Source: Flagellimonas pelagia
Lineage (GTDB): Bacteria; Bacteroidota; Bacteroidia; Flavobacteriales; Flavobacteriaceae
DNA: 64,000 nt
Direction: 5' to 3'
Assembly: GCF_003584135.1 (NCBI RefSeq)
Contig: NZ_QXFI01000026.1
Span: forward strand, 310,001-374,000
Both the position numbers and the translations under genes were made by a program. Below, piece after piece: positions 17,327-26,090 of the stretch (positions are counted from its first letter, which is position 1; every line of letters starts with the position of its first letter). The notes under the pieces are model-generated. The model was not told where the DNA came from, made no database searches, and saw only the letters and a list, made by a program, of their open reading frames with translations.

Positions 17327-18622
17327 ATGTCTAAGAATTTTGTCCAAGAACTACAATGGAGGGGAATGGTGCATGATGTAATGCCCGGAGCCGAGGAACA
17401 CCTTATGGAAGAAATGCGTGCCGCTTACGTGGGCATTGATCCCACTGCGGACTCCTTGCACATTGGCCATTTGGTAAGTGTAATGATGTTGAGGCATTTT
17501 CAATTGGCGGGTCATAAACCATATGCTTTGGTAGGAGGTGCCACGGGAATGATCGGGGATCCCTCGGGTAAATCGGCTGAACGAAATCTTTTGGATGAAA
17601 AAACCTTGAGGCACAACCAAGAAGCGATCAAGTCACAGTTGAGCCGTTTTTTGGATTTTGAAAGCGATGAACCCAATGCCGCCGTTTTGGTGAACAACTA
17701 TGATTGGATGAAGAATTTTTCCTTCTTGGAATTCATCCGCGATGTGGGAAAACACATTACCGTAAATTATATGATGGCCAAGGACTCCGTGAAAAAAAGA
17801 CTTTCTGCGGATGCCAAGGAAGGCATGTCCTTTACCGAGTTTACCTATCAGTTGGTTCAGGGGTACGACTTTCTATACTTGTACCAACACCATGACTGTA
17901 CGCTTCAAATGGGAGGTAGCGACCAATGGGGGAACATTACCACGGGAACGGAACTTATAAGAAGAATCGGTGGAGGAAAGGGATTTGCCCTTACCTGTCC
18001 TTTGATTACCAAAGCGGATGGAACCAAATTTGGTAAAACCGAAGGGGGCAATGTGTGGTTGGATGCGGAACGTACCTCTCCCTATAAATTCTATCAGTAT
18101 TGGTTGAACACTTCCGATGAGGATGCCGAAAAATATATCAAGATCTTTACCTTTTTGACCCAACAGGAGATTGAGGAGTTGGTGGCTGCCCATAAAGAAG
18201 CCCCCCACGAGAGGGCATTGCAAAGGAAATTAGCGGAAGAAGTGACCACCATGGTCCATTCCAAAGAAGATTTGGACAATGCCATTAAGGCCAGCGATAT
18301 CCTTTTTGGAAAGTCAACTTCAGAAGACCTGAAAGGATTGAACGAGAAAACCTTTTTGGATGTTTTTGAAGGAGTTCCCCAAGCTCAAGTTTCAAGGCAA
18401 GAACTTCAACCTGGTTTGGATATGATCGGGGCATTGGCCGCCAAGACCAACTTTTTAGGATCCAATGGTGAGGCCAGAAGGGAGTTGAAACAAAATTCCA
18501 TTTCTGTGAACAAGGAGAAGGTTGGGGAAGATTACTTGATTACCGAAGCGGATTTGATCAACAACAAATTTGTGCTCCTTCAGCGGGGCAAGAAGAATTA
18601 CTTTGTTCTGGTAGTAGACTAG
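17327..18622 (+). CDS. tyrS: Tyrosyl-tRNA synthetase
   Basis: 431-residue class I synthetase that charges tRNA-Tyr. The HIGH motif is HIGHL in [14 protein letters not shown], the KMSKS-type loop is KFGKT in [15 protein letters not shown], and [12 protein letters not shown] is the Tyr-binding signature. An S4-like RNA-binding domain follows at about residues 365-430. This is the bacterial TyrS type with the KFGKT loop. The start [13 protein letters not shown] is the usual N-terminus and lies directly below a perfect promoter. It converges on the LuxE-like gene with a 6-base gap. Confidence 0.97.
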   Translation: MSKNFVQELQWRGMVHDVMPGAEEHLMEEMRAAYVGIDPTADSLHIGHLVSVMMLRHFQLAGHKPYALVGGATGMIGDPSGKSAERNLLDEKTLRHNQEAIKSQLSRFLDFESDEPNAAVLVNNYDWMKNFSFLEFIRDVGKHITVNYMMAKDSVKKRLSADAKEGMSFTEFTYQLVQGYDFLYLYQHHDCTLQMGGSDQWGNITTGTELIRRIGGGKGFALTCPLITKADGTKFGKTEGGNVWLDAERTSPYKFYQYWLNTSDEDAEKYIKIFTFLTQQEIEELVAAHKEAPHERALQRKLAEEVTTMVHSKEDLDNAIKASDILFGKSTSEDLKGLNEKTFLDVFEGVPQAQVSRQELQPGLDMIGALAAKTNFLGSNGEARRELKQNSISVNKEKVGEDYLITEADLINNKFVLLQRGKKNYFVLVVD

Positions 18623-18628
18623 AGAGGT

Positions 18629-19615
18629 TCAGAGTACCATCAAATTGCAACCTCTAATATCGGAACTGTCGAACCTTCCCAAAACTTCAAAGGAACCTTC
18701 CGAAAAAGTTTTGCCCAGATCTTGGGTGGCGATGAAGGAACAGGAATAAACATTGGCGAGGTCTATGATGTTGATTCCACCTGTTTTTCCTTGAGTTTGA
18801 AGGCTCAAGGGGTCTTCGGTATCGCGTGTCACGATTTTCATCCAAGGAGGTGTGGTGAACAGCCCATTTCCTTTGGAGTAGGCTTGGGACAGCAGTTCGG
18901 TCATTCCATATTCGGAATGGATGGAAGGGACACCAAAGGCATTTGTAAGGATTCCATGAAGCTCTTCTCGGATTAATTCTTTTCTGCGACCTTTCATGCC
19001 CCCTGTCTCCATGATGATGGTATTCTGCAGTTTCATCGGGAACTGTTCGGCCAAATCCAGTAGGGCAAAAGAAACACCGATCAAGAGTGTTTTGGTTCCT
19101 CTTTTTTCCAATGCCATCAATTTTTGATGAAGGGCCTCCAGGTCATAGAGATAAAATCCACTATCAGGATGATAGCTGCGGGAAACCATTTCGTTGACCA
19201 TATATACCAAAGAGGACCCCTTCCGTTCCAAATAGGCAGGAAGTAAGGCTAGGATACAACATTCTTCCACTGGGCCATAAAAAAGCGAAAAACCTTTTAG
19301 AAAACTTTTTTCATATAGGGATAGATCAGGCACAAAATGTTTGCTTGTAGTATTTTGGGTAGTGCCGCTACTTTCAAAAATAGCCTGGGGTGTTTCGGAA
19401 GAGGAAACGACCTTGTGGGTCTTGAAAAATTCAATGGGTAAAAAAGGGATGTCCAAAAGAGTGCCAACTTGGGAAGGGGGTTTATCCAAAAGGTCACAAA
19501 ACGTTTTATAAATGGTATTATGGTGGTATTGGAACCTGAATTGTTCCCATGCCATGGCTTCAAATTCTTTTGAATTGGCAATAGAGAAAATCCGGTCTGT
19601 GTTTATTTGGCGCAT
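18629..19615 (-). CDS. LuxE-like acyl-protein synthetase/acyltransferase
   Basis: 328-residue protein related to the LuxE family, which activates fatty acids as acyl-adenylates and passes them on. Motifs: IFESSGTTQNTTSKH (the Ser/Thr/Gly-rich adenylate-forming loop), METGGMKGRRKEL and SEYGMTELLSQAY (AMP-binding). Bacteroidota carry such stand-alone LuxE domains without luciferase genes; the acceptor and product are unknown. No lux genes or acyl-carrier protein lie nearby. ATG at 19615. Confidence 0.82.
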   Translation of the reverse strand: MRQINTDRIFSIANSKEFEAMAWEQFRFQYHHNTIYKTFCDLLDKPPSQVGTLLDIPFLPIEFFKTHKVVSSSETPQAIFESSGTTQNTTSKHFVPDLSLYEKSFLKGFSLFYGPVEECCILALLPAYLERKGSSLVYMVNEMVSRSYHPDSGFYLYDLEALHQKLMALEKRGTKTLLIGVSFALLDLAEQFPMKLQNTIIMETGGMKGRRKELIREELHGILTNAFGVPSIHSEYGMTELLSQAYSKGNGLFTTPPWMKIVTRDTEDPLSLQTQGKTGGINIIDLANVYSCSFIATQDLGKTFSEGSFEVLGRFDSSDIRGCNLMVL

Positions 19616-19633
19616 TGATGGGCAAAATTACCC

Positions 19634-19662
19634 AAAAAAAAAGCCCCTTGGATAAAGGAGCT
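19634..19662 (-). terminator. Terminator after the T9SS mini-protein gene
   Basis: AGCCCCTT (19642-19649) pairs with AAGGAGCT (19655-19662) with one mismatch; the run of A at 19634-19642 becomes a U tract on the minus strand. It lies 12 bases after the stop of the gene at 19675. Confidence 0.75.
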
Positions 19663-19674
19663 CAAAAGATCTTG

Positions 19675-19998
19675 TTATTTCACGACCAGCTTTCGGGTCA
19701 TGGTCTTCTTGTTCTCTGTTACCTGGAGCACATACACTCCGGGAACAAGTCGGGAAATATCCAATGTATTGGTAGTGATCCTATCTTTTAGCACGACTTC
19801 TCCGAAAACATCATAGATTTGGATGTCCTTGGAGCCATTGGTTTCTGTCGTAATATAGACTTCATCCCCATAGGCTGGATTAGGGTACATTTTAAATCCC
19901 TTGAGTTCCTGTATGGGCTCAGTGTTAATGCTGACCAACTCCTGACCGTAAGTAAGTATGGGTAAAGCCATAATTAAAATAAAGTAGAGTTTCTTCAT
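19675..19998 (-). CDS. Minimal T9SS type A sorting-domain protein
   Basis: 107-residue secreted protein made of a signal peptide (MKKLYFILIMALPILTYGQE) and, almost directly after it, a type A C-terminal sorting domain of about 75 residues (GFKMYPNPAYGDEVYI to TMTRKLVVK). The domain sends cargo through the type IX system to the cell surface, yet there is hardly any cargo here. The frame is open above 19998 only through a TTG, so the ATG at 19998 is the likely start. A related gene of the same design lies just upstream at 20131-20442. Function unknown. Confidence 0.85.
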   Translation of the reverse strand: MKKLYFILIMALPILTYGQELVSINTEPIQELKGFKMYPNPAYGDEVYITTETNGSKDIQIYDVFGEVVLKDRITTNTLDISRLVPGVYVLQVTENKKTMTRKLVVK

Positions 19999-20130
19999 GT
20001 AAGCTGATTTGGGGTAAATGCGCAAAGTAAAAGTAGGCAAACAGTTACTGAAGTCACATTATTTGTTGTGAAACGGATGATTGTGTTGGGAAACCTAGGA
20101 ATTTTGTGGTCTGGGGAAGGGAAAAAAGGA

Positions 20131-20442
20131 CTATTTTATGATTAACTTTCTGGTAGCCACCTTGTTATTCTCAAAAACACGCAAGATATAGACCCCTTTG
20201 TCCAAGCTGGAAAGATTAAGTTCCTTGCCCAAAATGGTGGTCTCCACAACCTGGGTGCCAAGAACGTCAAAAACCAGAATTTTTTTTGGGGAATTCAGTG
20301 AAGTCTCAATATATACCTTTCCTTGTGTAACAGGATTGGGGTATAGCTTGAACCCGTCAATATCCGCACTGCCCCTGGCATTTTCCTGAGAAAATCCGAA
20401 GGCACATACAAAAAAGAACATGACTAGGTAAAAGTGCTTCAT
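20131..20442 (-). CDS. Minimal T9SS type A sorting-domain protein, second copy
   Basis: 103 residues: signal peptide MKHFYLVMFFFVCAFGFSQE, then GFKLYPNPVTQGKVYIE through GVYILRVFENNKVATRKLIIK, the type A sorting domain. Homologous to the protein at 19675-19998 over its whole length but clearly diverged (GFK-YPNP, VYI, TRKL kept). The gap between the two genes is 132 bases, and each could have its own promoter. No cargo domain is present. Confidence 0.85.
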   Translation of the reverse strand: MKHFYLVMFFFVCAFGFSQENARGSADIDGFKLYPNPVTQGKVYIETSLNSPKKILVFDVLGTQVVETTILGKELNLSSLDKGVYILRVFENNKVATRKLIIK

Positions 20443-20540
20443 ACGTTAATGGTTGCAAACGCTGTGCCACAAATATAAAAAAAATGCAATGCGAAAATGG
20501 AATCGTTTGACGAATAGAGGGTTACTTTTCGATGAAATGC

Positions 20541-20578
20541 AAAAAAGAAGCCCCCGATAGTTCGGGGGCTTCTTTTTT
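20541..20578. terminator. Strong bidirectional terminator
   Basis: A perfect 17-pair stem: the arm 20541-20557 (A-run, GAAG, CCCCCGA) pairs with 20562-20578 (TCGGGGG, CTTC, T-run), loop TAGT. Because A and T runs flank both sides it can stop transcription both ways. It lies 22 bases after the TonB receptor stop on the minus strand. Confidence 0.92.
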
Positions 20579-20599
20579 ATGAGTCATTCAATATGAAAT

Positions 20600-23419
20600 T
20601 TAAAAACTCAAGCTATAACCCAAAGAGAAGGTAACTCCTGGCTTACGGAACGAAAAATTTTGCTTTTCTGCTTTGTAGGAATGATATAGGCTTTCACGGT
20701 TATCATCAAGGATGTTGTTTGCTTTAAAAGTTATTTTGGAGTGTTGTAGTTCCCCAATGGTCTTTGAAAAATTAAAATTCAAGCTATTAAAGGGCTGTGT
20801 GAAAACATCTGGATTTTGACCAAAACCAACCACTTGTAACGTTTTACCCTGAACATTGTAAAAGATTCCGGTTTCAAGTCCTTTATCACGGTTGTTGTAA
20901 TTTAGACCTGCATTGATCAAAAATGGGGATTGCCCCTGCAGTTGTCTTGTGTCATCAATAGTTTCACCATCTCTTGCAAAGATCTGTCTTGACTCGTATT
21001 CCTGATTTTCTCCTTTTGCCATATCAATTTTGGAATCGATAATGGAAAGGTTAAGGTTAAGGCTCAAGTCCCGTAGTGATTCAGAAATAAACCCAAAGTT
21101 TTTACGTGTCTCAAATTCCACTCCGAACACTTGGGCAGAAGGAGCATTTCTTGGCGTAAATTGGTTGGGCGCAGTAATGTTATAAGCAACGATTTCAATT
21201 GGATCGGTGAAATTTTTATAAAAACCACTTATAGCGAACATTTGTGCTTCGTCGCCAAATATTTCATATCTCAAGTCAAAGTTGTCAATGTACGTTGGCT
21301 TGAGGTCCAAATTTCCAAGGAAAAGGATTCCTGTAAGAAGATCGGGAATCTGCACAACGGATAGTTCCTTGAAACTTGGCCTTGCGGTTGTCCTGGAATA
21401 GGAAACCCTCAAATTCATGTTATCCTTTAGCTCATATATTAAGTTGGCCGATGGAAACAGGTTCAATTTATCAATGGTTTTTTCATGATCATAAATTTCA
21501 GAACCTGAGTTGTTTTGACCGGTAAAGAAGGTGGTGAATTGTTCTACCCTCAATCCTAAAACAGCCTTGAACTTTTCTGCAAACTTAAATTCGTTGGATA
21601 CGTAACCCGCAATGGTATTTTGTTCAGAATTAAAACTGTTGGCCGGTTGGAAATTACCCCTTATATAGGATCCGGAATTGTTATCAACCGTCCAGATGTT
21701 TTCGTCTTGTAGAATGGCATTTGGATCACCATTAAGGCTGGCTGTATTAAAATTGAAAAAAGAGATATTATAGTTGTAGATGCTATAATCTCTTTTTTTG
21801 TAACTGTACAAGCCACCAAAATTGAATTTGGATTTATTACCGAACAGTTCATAGCTTTTGGAAAAATCTACCTTACCAACAGCATTTATCTCGGTCAAGT
21901 CTCTCCAAAGTCGAATTGGAAATCCTGCATCGGAACTAATGGAATATCCATCGTTTTCAATAACGAAGGTGGTCAATCTTACATCTTTGTCCTGAACACT
22001 GGTGTAGGTAGGGGAAACACTCCATTCCGTAACAAATGATGCATCCTTGGAAGTGTGTTTTCCTGAAAGCAAGGCATTGGTAATAGAACGTTCCGTATAT
22101 TCCAGGTTGTCCTTAACTACATCAATGGCATTGGAAATCTCGGTTCTTTGGTTGAAGAAGGCGGCTCTTGACTCCCCATTGTGTATATGCAATAGGTTCA
22201 GTTTGTATTTTGATTTTGAAGTTTTATACGAAAGTCCAGTAAGTGCAGAGACCAATACATTATTTGATCCCAGATCACCACGTTGTCTTCGGTCAAATCT
22301 AAGTTCATAGTCATTACTTTCCGGGGCTTTTTGATATATACCATTTTCAAAACCGTCGTAAAATGTTGTAGTGTTCTTATAATCCAATGAAGCAATAACA
22401 CCCAAAGTATTGTCTCCAACATTATATTGGTTGCCATAGCTGAACCCGAAATTAAAATTAGGTTTTGAGGTCTGTTGTTCCGATGCCATGGTTTTGTCAA
22501 AACGACGTGTAATTGGCTCCAGAATACTATTGTTTTTTGTATCCGAAGGACTTGGAATAAATTGATTTGTTGCAATAGGAATACCTCTTGTACCATCGTC
22601 AAATCCTAGGAAATCCGTTGCTCCACCCTGATAGGTCAAATAATTGTCCTTAAAGTGCATACTGGGATTATAACCAACGGAGGCAGAAAAAGTCATTTGT
22701 TTTTGGGTCGGAAAATCTTTGGTGACAATATTGACCACACCTCCGGTAAAATCGGCTGGCAATTCTGCAGACGCGGATTTAAGCACGATGACATTCTCAA
22801 GGATATTGGTCGGAAAGATATCCATTTGGACGGTGTTTTTATCTGGATCTAAGCCTGGAATATCCATACCATTCAAAATAGATTTGGTATAACGGTCACC
22901 TAGTCCCCTAACATAAACATACTTGCCATCTTGGACCGATACCCCGGGTACCCTCCTAATGGCAGAGGCAATGTTGGTTGCTCCGGCCGTTTTAATGGAT
23001 TCCAAAGAAAGTCCATCCATAAGGACTACGGAGTTTTTTTGTAGGTTCAATACAGAAGCTTCTGTATTTTTTCTAACTGTGGTGGTAAGTACAACTTCAT
23101 CCAACTGATTTGAAGCAGGTTGAAGGGTAACGTTGATCTCCATAGTTTTGCCTCCTTCCACTACAATATCTGTAATTTCTTGAGATGTATAGCCTAGAAA
23201 AGAGAAAACAAGAGTGTAGGTGCCAGGAGCCAGGTCTATAGAATAGGCACCTTCAAAATCTGAAGTGGTTCCTATAGAGGTGCCTTTTACCAAAACATTG
23301 GCAAATGGAAGGACTTCATTAAATTCGCCATCCATTATTTTTCCACTAACCGATCCAGTTTGGGCAAAGCTCCACTGTGCAAGGAATAGGAAGGCTACCA
23401 AGAGATTATTTTTCAGCAT
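20600..23419 (-). CDS. TonB-dependent outer-membrane receptor with CarboxypepD_reg-like domain
   Basis: 939-residue outer-membrane transporter. Order: signal peptide (MLKNNLLVAFLFLAQWSFAQ), carboxypeptidase regulatory-like domain (about 22-110: SVSGKIMDG to MEINVTLQP), plug domain (about 120-245, with IRRVPGVSVQDGKYVYVRG and VNIVTKDFP), then a 22-strand barrel ending in a C-terminal Phe. A TTG-started extension to 23453 is possible but the ATG at 23419 gives a normal signal peptide. It follows the beta-helix lipoprotein gene by 96 bases on the same strand, and that pair diverges from a PhoB/PhoR-like system, so phosphate or a phosphorylated compound is a likely substrate (inference). This is not a SusC: no SusD partner is present. 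Confidence 0.93.
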   Translation of the reverse strand: MLKNNLLVAFLFLAQWSFAQTGSVSGKIMDGEFNEVLPFANVLVKGTSIGTTSDFEGAYSIDLAPGTYTLVFSFLGYTSQEITDIVVEGGKTMEINVTLQPASNQLDEVVLTTTVRKNTEASVLNLQKNSVVLMDGLSLESIKTAGATNIASAIRRVPGVSVQDGKYVYVRGLGDRYTKSILNGMDIPGLDPDKNTVQMDIFPTNILENVIVLKSASAELPADFTGGVVNIVTKDFPTQKQMTFSASVGYNPSMHFKDNYLTYQGGATDFLGFDDGTRGIPIATNQFIPSPSDTKNNSILEPITRRFDKTMASEQQTSKPNFNFGFSYGNQYNVGDNTLGVIASLDYKNTTTFYDGFENGIYQKAPESNDYELRFDRRQRGDLGSNNVLVSALTGLSYKTSKSKYKLNLLHIHNGESRAAFFNQRTEISNAIDVVKDNLEYTERSITNALLSGKHTSKDASFVTEWSVSPTYTSVQDKDVRLTTFVIENDGYSISSDAGFPIRLWRDLTEINAVGKVDFSKSYELFGNKSKFNFGGLYSYKKRDYSIYNYNISFFNFNTASLNGDPNAILQDENIWTVDNNSGSYIRGNFQPANSFNSEQNTIAGYVSNEFKFAEKFKAVLGLRVEQFTTFFTGQNNSGSEIYDHEKTIDKLNLFPSANLIYELKDNMNLRVSYSRTTARPSFKELSVVQIPDLLTGILFLGNLDLKPTYIDNFDLRYEIFGDEAQMFAISGFYKNFTDPIEIVAYNITAPNQFTPRNAPSAQVFGVEFETRKNFGFISESLRDLSLNLNLSIIDSKIDMAKGENQEYESRQIFARDGETIDDTRQLQGQSPFLINAGLNYNNRDKGLETGIFYNVQGKTLQVVGFGQNPDVFTQPFNSLNFNFSKTIGELQHSKITFKANNILDDNRESLYHSYKAEKQNFSFRKPGVTFSLGYSLSF

Positions 23420-23455
23420 TTTTATTGTTTTAATGTACTTTTTCTTTAACAAAAT

Positions 23456-23489
23456 TGTCCAAAGACCTAATAATTTAAGTCTTTGGACA
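23456..23489 (-). other. Inverted repeat between beta-helix lipoprotein and TonB receptor genes
   Basis: TGTCCAAAGAC (23456-23466) and GTCTTTGGACA (23479-23489) form a perfect 11-pair stem with a 12-base loop. On the minus strand it is followed by AATTTTG, a poor U tract, so it may be a leaky terminator or an RNA-stabilising hairpin that sets the ratio of lipoprotein to receptor. Confidence 0.7.
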
Positions 23490-23515
23490 TGTTTATTTTG
23501 AGTTTTATCTATTTA

Positions 23516-24634
23516 CTAGAAAGCACTTTCACTAGCTGCCAATGTCCAAGAAAACTCGGTTAAATCGGCACCAACTGTAGCTTCGCCAGCGGTTAGGATT
23601 GCAGTTGCGTTATTTAAGAATTTAGCTTCGTCTCCTGCGGTAAAATCACCTGTAAAAATATCGGCCAATGCCACACCGTTTGGCAAAATGATTTCCCAGC
23701 CAGAGAATGTGATACGGTCGTTGCTTAGCTCAGTAGCGGAGTCTGCACCATTAATTTTAACGGCACCGTCAACACCGAAACCGTAAGCAAAAATGTTATC
23801 AAGATTGGCGATAAGACCATCCCTTAGGTCGGCATACTTGCTGGAAGTATTGGCACCGATAAGGGTTATGTTCTGCAAGGTGAAACCAGCTTCAGTGGCA
23901 GCACTTCCTTCTGGTCCATCCATTTCAAGGGCAGAATCCGATTCAGACCCCAGGATAACCACACCATTGTCCAAAGTACCACTGTAAGCTTGGTCAAGGT
24001 CAAAACCATCATCGCCTTGAGACCATACCAATGCATTGGATACGTTTACAGTCCCACCGAAAAACTCGATACCGTCATCTTGGTTGGCCACGATTTCTAC
24101 ATGGTCAATGATAGTTTCAGAACCAACACCACCAAGGGTAAGACCATTGATTTCGTTATCCTGGCCGATGGTGATACCACCGTGTCTGATAGATACATAT
24201 TTAATGATACCTGAGTAGTCGGCAGGATCGGTTCCACCGTATTGACCGTAAGTCTCATCGGCAGGGATACCTTCAATTTGGGCAGTTTCCACATCACCGT
24301 TCACGGAGATAGGGGCTTTACCAAGAACGATTACACCTCCCCAAAGACCAGTGTCGGAAATTGAAAGGGTTCCAGTGGTTTGTCCTTGCTCGATTCCATC
24401 CAATACAGAGGTAAAAATGATGGGTTGGGTCGGGGTGCCTTCAGCCAAAAGAACACCACCTTGGTCTACAACGAGGGCAGAGGCAAGGGACTCAAGACCC
24501 TCAGCACCTTTAACAATTGTTCCTGGATCAATGGTTAGGGTGATCCCATCTCCAATAACCACTTTACCATCAAGAACATAGATGTTATCTGAGGTCCAGT
24601 GCTCATCAGTAGTAAGAATACCACTTTTGGTAAT
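23516..24634 (-). repeat. Internal repeat unit 2 of the beta-helix lipoprotein gene
   Basis: Encodes residues 416-787. It repeats the sequence of 24650-25765 with a shift of 1131 bases. Protein identity is about 85-90 percent by eye, with a central block of over 100 residues that appears identical, although synonymous changes are visible in the DNA. Confidence 0.9.
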
Positions 24635-25879
24635 GGTTGTTCCAAGAGGAGCAGTAGGGATGGCACCTTCGGCAGCAGCCAAAGTCCAATTGAATACGTC
24701 CATATCGGCACCTGTGGTACCTGTACCAACAGCAGTTGCGTTATCCAAGAATTTGGATTCGTCACCGGCATTGTAATCACCTGTGAAAACATCGCTCAAC
24801 AATACACCCTCTGGCAATACGATTTGCCAGTTGGAAAAAGTGATACGATCGTTGCTAAGTTCAGTAGCAGAGTCTGCACCGTTAATTTTAACAGCACCAT
24901 CAACACCGAAACCGTAAGCGAAAATATTATCAAGATTGGCGATCAAACCATCCCTTAGGTCGGCATACTTGCTGGAAGTGTTGGCACCGATAAGGGTGAT
25001 GTTCTGCAAGGTAAAACCAGCTTCGGTAGCGGCACTTCCTTCTGGTCCATCCATTTCAAGGGCAGAATCCGATTCAGAGCCCAAGATGACCACACCGTTG
25101 TCCAAAGTACCGTTATAAGCCTGGTCGAGGTCAAAACCATCATCACCTTGAGACCATATCAATGCGTTGGATACGTTTACGGTTCCACCGAAAAACTCGA
25201 TACCATCATCTTGGTTGGCCACAATTTCCACATGGTCAATAGTTGTACCGGAACCAACACCACCAAGGGTAAGACCGTTGATTTCGTTGTCCTGGCCAAT
25301 GGTGATACCACCGTGTCTAATGGAAACATATTTAAGGGAACCGGAACTATCTCCAGGTTCTGTTCCACCGTATTGGCCATAGGACTCATCGGCAGGGATA
25401 CCTTCAATTTGCGCAGTTTCCACATCCCCGTTTACAGAGATAGGGGCTTTACCCAATAGGATAACACCTCCCCAAAGACCAGTATCGGCAATAGTAAGGG
25501 TACCGGTAGTTTCTCCTTGCTCGATTCCGTCCAATACAGAGGTAAAAATGATAGGTTTGCTCGGAGTTCCTTCTGCTATAAGTGTACCACCTTGATCCAC
25601 AACAAGGGCAGAGGCGAGGGATTCAAGACCTTCAGCACCTTTAATAATGGTTCCTGGATTGATGGTAAGTGTTACACCATCACCAACAACTACTTTACCG
25701 TCAAGAATATAAATATTGTCGGCAGTCCATTCTTCGTCCGCAGTCAACTCCCCTGACTTGGTGATTTCCTCCCCAGTTGGCTCTGTTCCTGGAGGGATGA
25801 TAGGATCATTATTGTCACTGCTACAGGAGCTAATGGCAAATGCTGCAATGGCCAATAAAGGGAAAATTAATTTTTTCAT
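23516..25879 (-). CDS. Tandem-repeat beta-helix surface lipoprotein
   Basis: 787-residue lipoprotein (signal MKKLIFPLLAIAAFAISSCSS, lipobox SSC). After a short linker with PIIPPGTEP come two near-identical halves, residues 39-about 410 and 416-787, each starting ITKSG and containing GDGVTLTI-PGT-KGAEG, LWGGVI-LGKAPI, KYVSIRHGG, IEFFGGTVNVSNAL and SQGDDGFDLDQAY. The short regularly spaced strands suggest a right-handed beta-helix. No catalytic residues are evident, so binding is more likely than cleavage. It is first in a unit with the TonB receptor, like other lipoprotein-receptor pairs that capture a ligand at the surface. The ATG is at 25879. Confidence 0.88.
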   Translation of the reverse strand: MKKLIFPLLAIAAFAISSCSSDNNDPIIPPGTEPTGEEITKSGELTADEEWTADNIYILDGKVVVGDGVTLTINPGTIIKGAEGLESLASALVVDQGGTLIAEGTPSKPIIFTSVLDGIEQGETTGTLTIADTGLWGGVILLGKAPISVNGDVETAQIEGIPADESYGQYGGTEPGDSSGSLKYVSIRHGGITIGQDNEINGLTLGGVGSGTTIDHVEIVANQDDGIEFFGGTVNVSNALIWSQGDDGFDLDQAYNGTLDNGVVILGSESDSALEMDGPEGSAATEAGFTLQNITLIGANTSSKYADLRDGLIANLDNIFAYGFGVDGAVKINGADSATELSNDRITFSNWQIVLPEGVLLSDVFTGDYNAGDESKFLDNATAVGTGTTGADMDVFNWTLAAAEGAIPTAPLGTTITKSGILTTDEHWTSDNIYVLDGKVVIGDGITLTIDPGTIVKGAEGLESLASALVVDQGGVLLAEGTPTQPIIFTSVLDGIEQGQTTGTLSISDTGLWGGVIVLGKAPISVNGDVETAQIEGIPADETYGQYGGTDPADYSGIIKYVSIRHGGITIGQDNEINGLTLGGVGSETIIDHVEIVANQDDGIEFFGGTVNVSNALVWSQGDDGFDLDQAYSGTLDNGVVILGSESDSALEMDGPEGSAATEAGFTLQNITLIGANTSSKYADLRDGLIANLDNIFAYGFGVDGAVKINGADSATELSNDRITFSGWEIILPNGVALADIFTGDFTAGDEAKFLNNATAILTAGEATVGADLTEFSWTLAASESAF
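24650..25765 (-). repeat. Internal repeat unit 1 of the beta-helix lipoprotein gene
   Basis: Encodes residues 39 to about 410, partner of 23516-24634. Confidence 0.9.
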
Positions 25880-25961
25880 AAGTTTTGTTTTTCATTTAAT
25901 TAGTAAGGATCCGTCCTTTTAATTCAACATTGCAAATAACTAATCAAGTTGTAAAAGGGGT

Positions 25962-26011
25962 GTTAGCTGCATGTTAAGACTTCATGCCAGAATCGTTACA
26001 ATAAGGTTATC
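25962..26011 (+). promoter_or_regulatory. 11-bp-phased GTTA repeats, candidate operator (Pho-box-like)
   Basis: GTTAGC at 25962, GTTAAG at 25973, GTTACA at 25995 and GTTATC at 26006: all on the plus strand, with starts 11, 22 and 11 bases apart, so on one helix face. A further GTTAAG lies at 26025, out of phase. PhoB/PhoP-type response regulators bind direct repeats at 11-bp spacing (the Bacillus PhoP repeat is TTAACA-like). The site lies about 50-95 bases above the -7 element of the response-regulator gene and above the divergent lipoprotein gene, so it could serve both. Confidence 0.6.
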
Positions 26012-26056
26012 AGATTAAATGAACGTTAAGCATTTATGCCATTAGTGTATTATCTT

Positions 26057-26064
26057 TACATTTG
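26057..26064 (+). promoter_or_regulatory. -7 promoter element of the two-component operon
   Basis: TACATTTG, exact TAnnTTTG match, 26 bases before the response regulator ATG. No good TTG at the -33 position, as expected for a promoter that needs an activator. Confidence 0.65.
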
Positions 26065-26090
26065 ACGGATTAACACAGAAATACCATCCC

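Noticed and set aside
23516..25879. Tandem repeats first read as a possible mobile element or recombination hot spot
   Set aside because: The repeats lie in frame within one lipoprotein gene, with no transposase or inverted ends; an internal protein duplication explains them.
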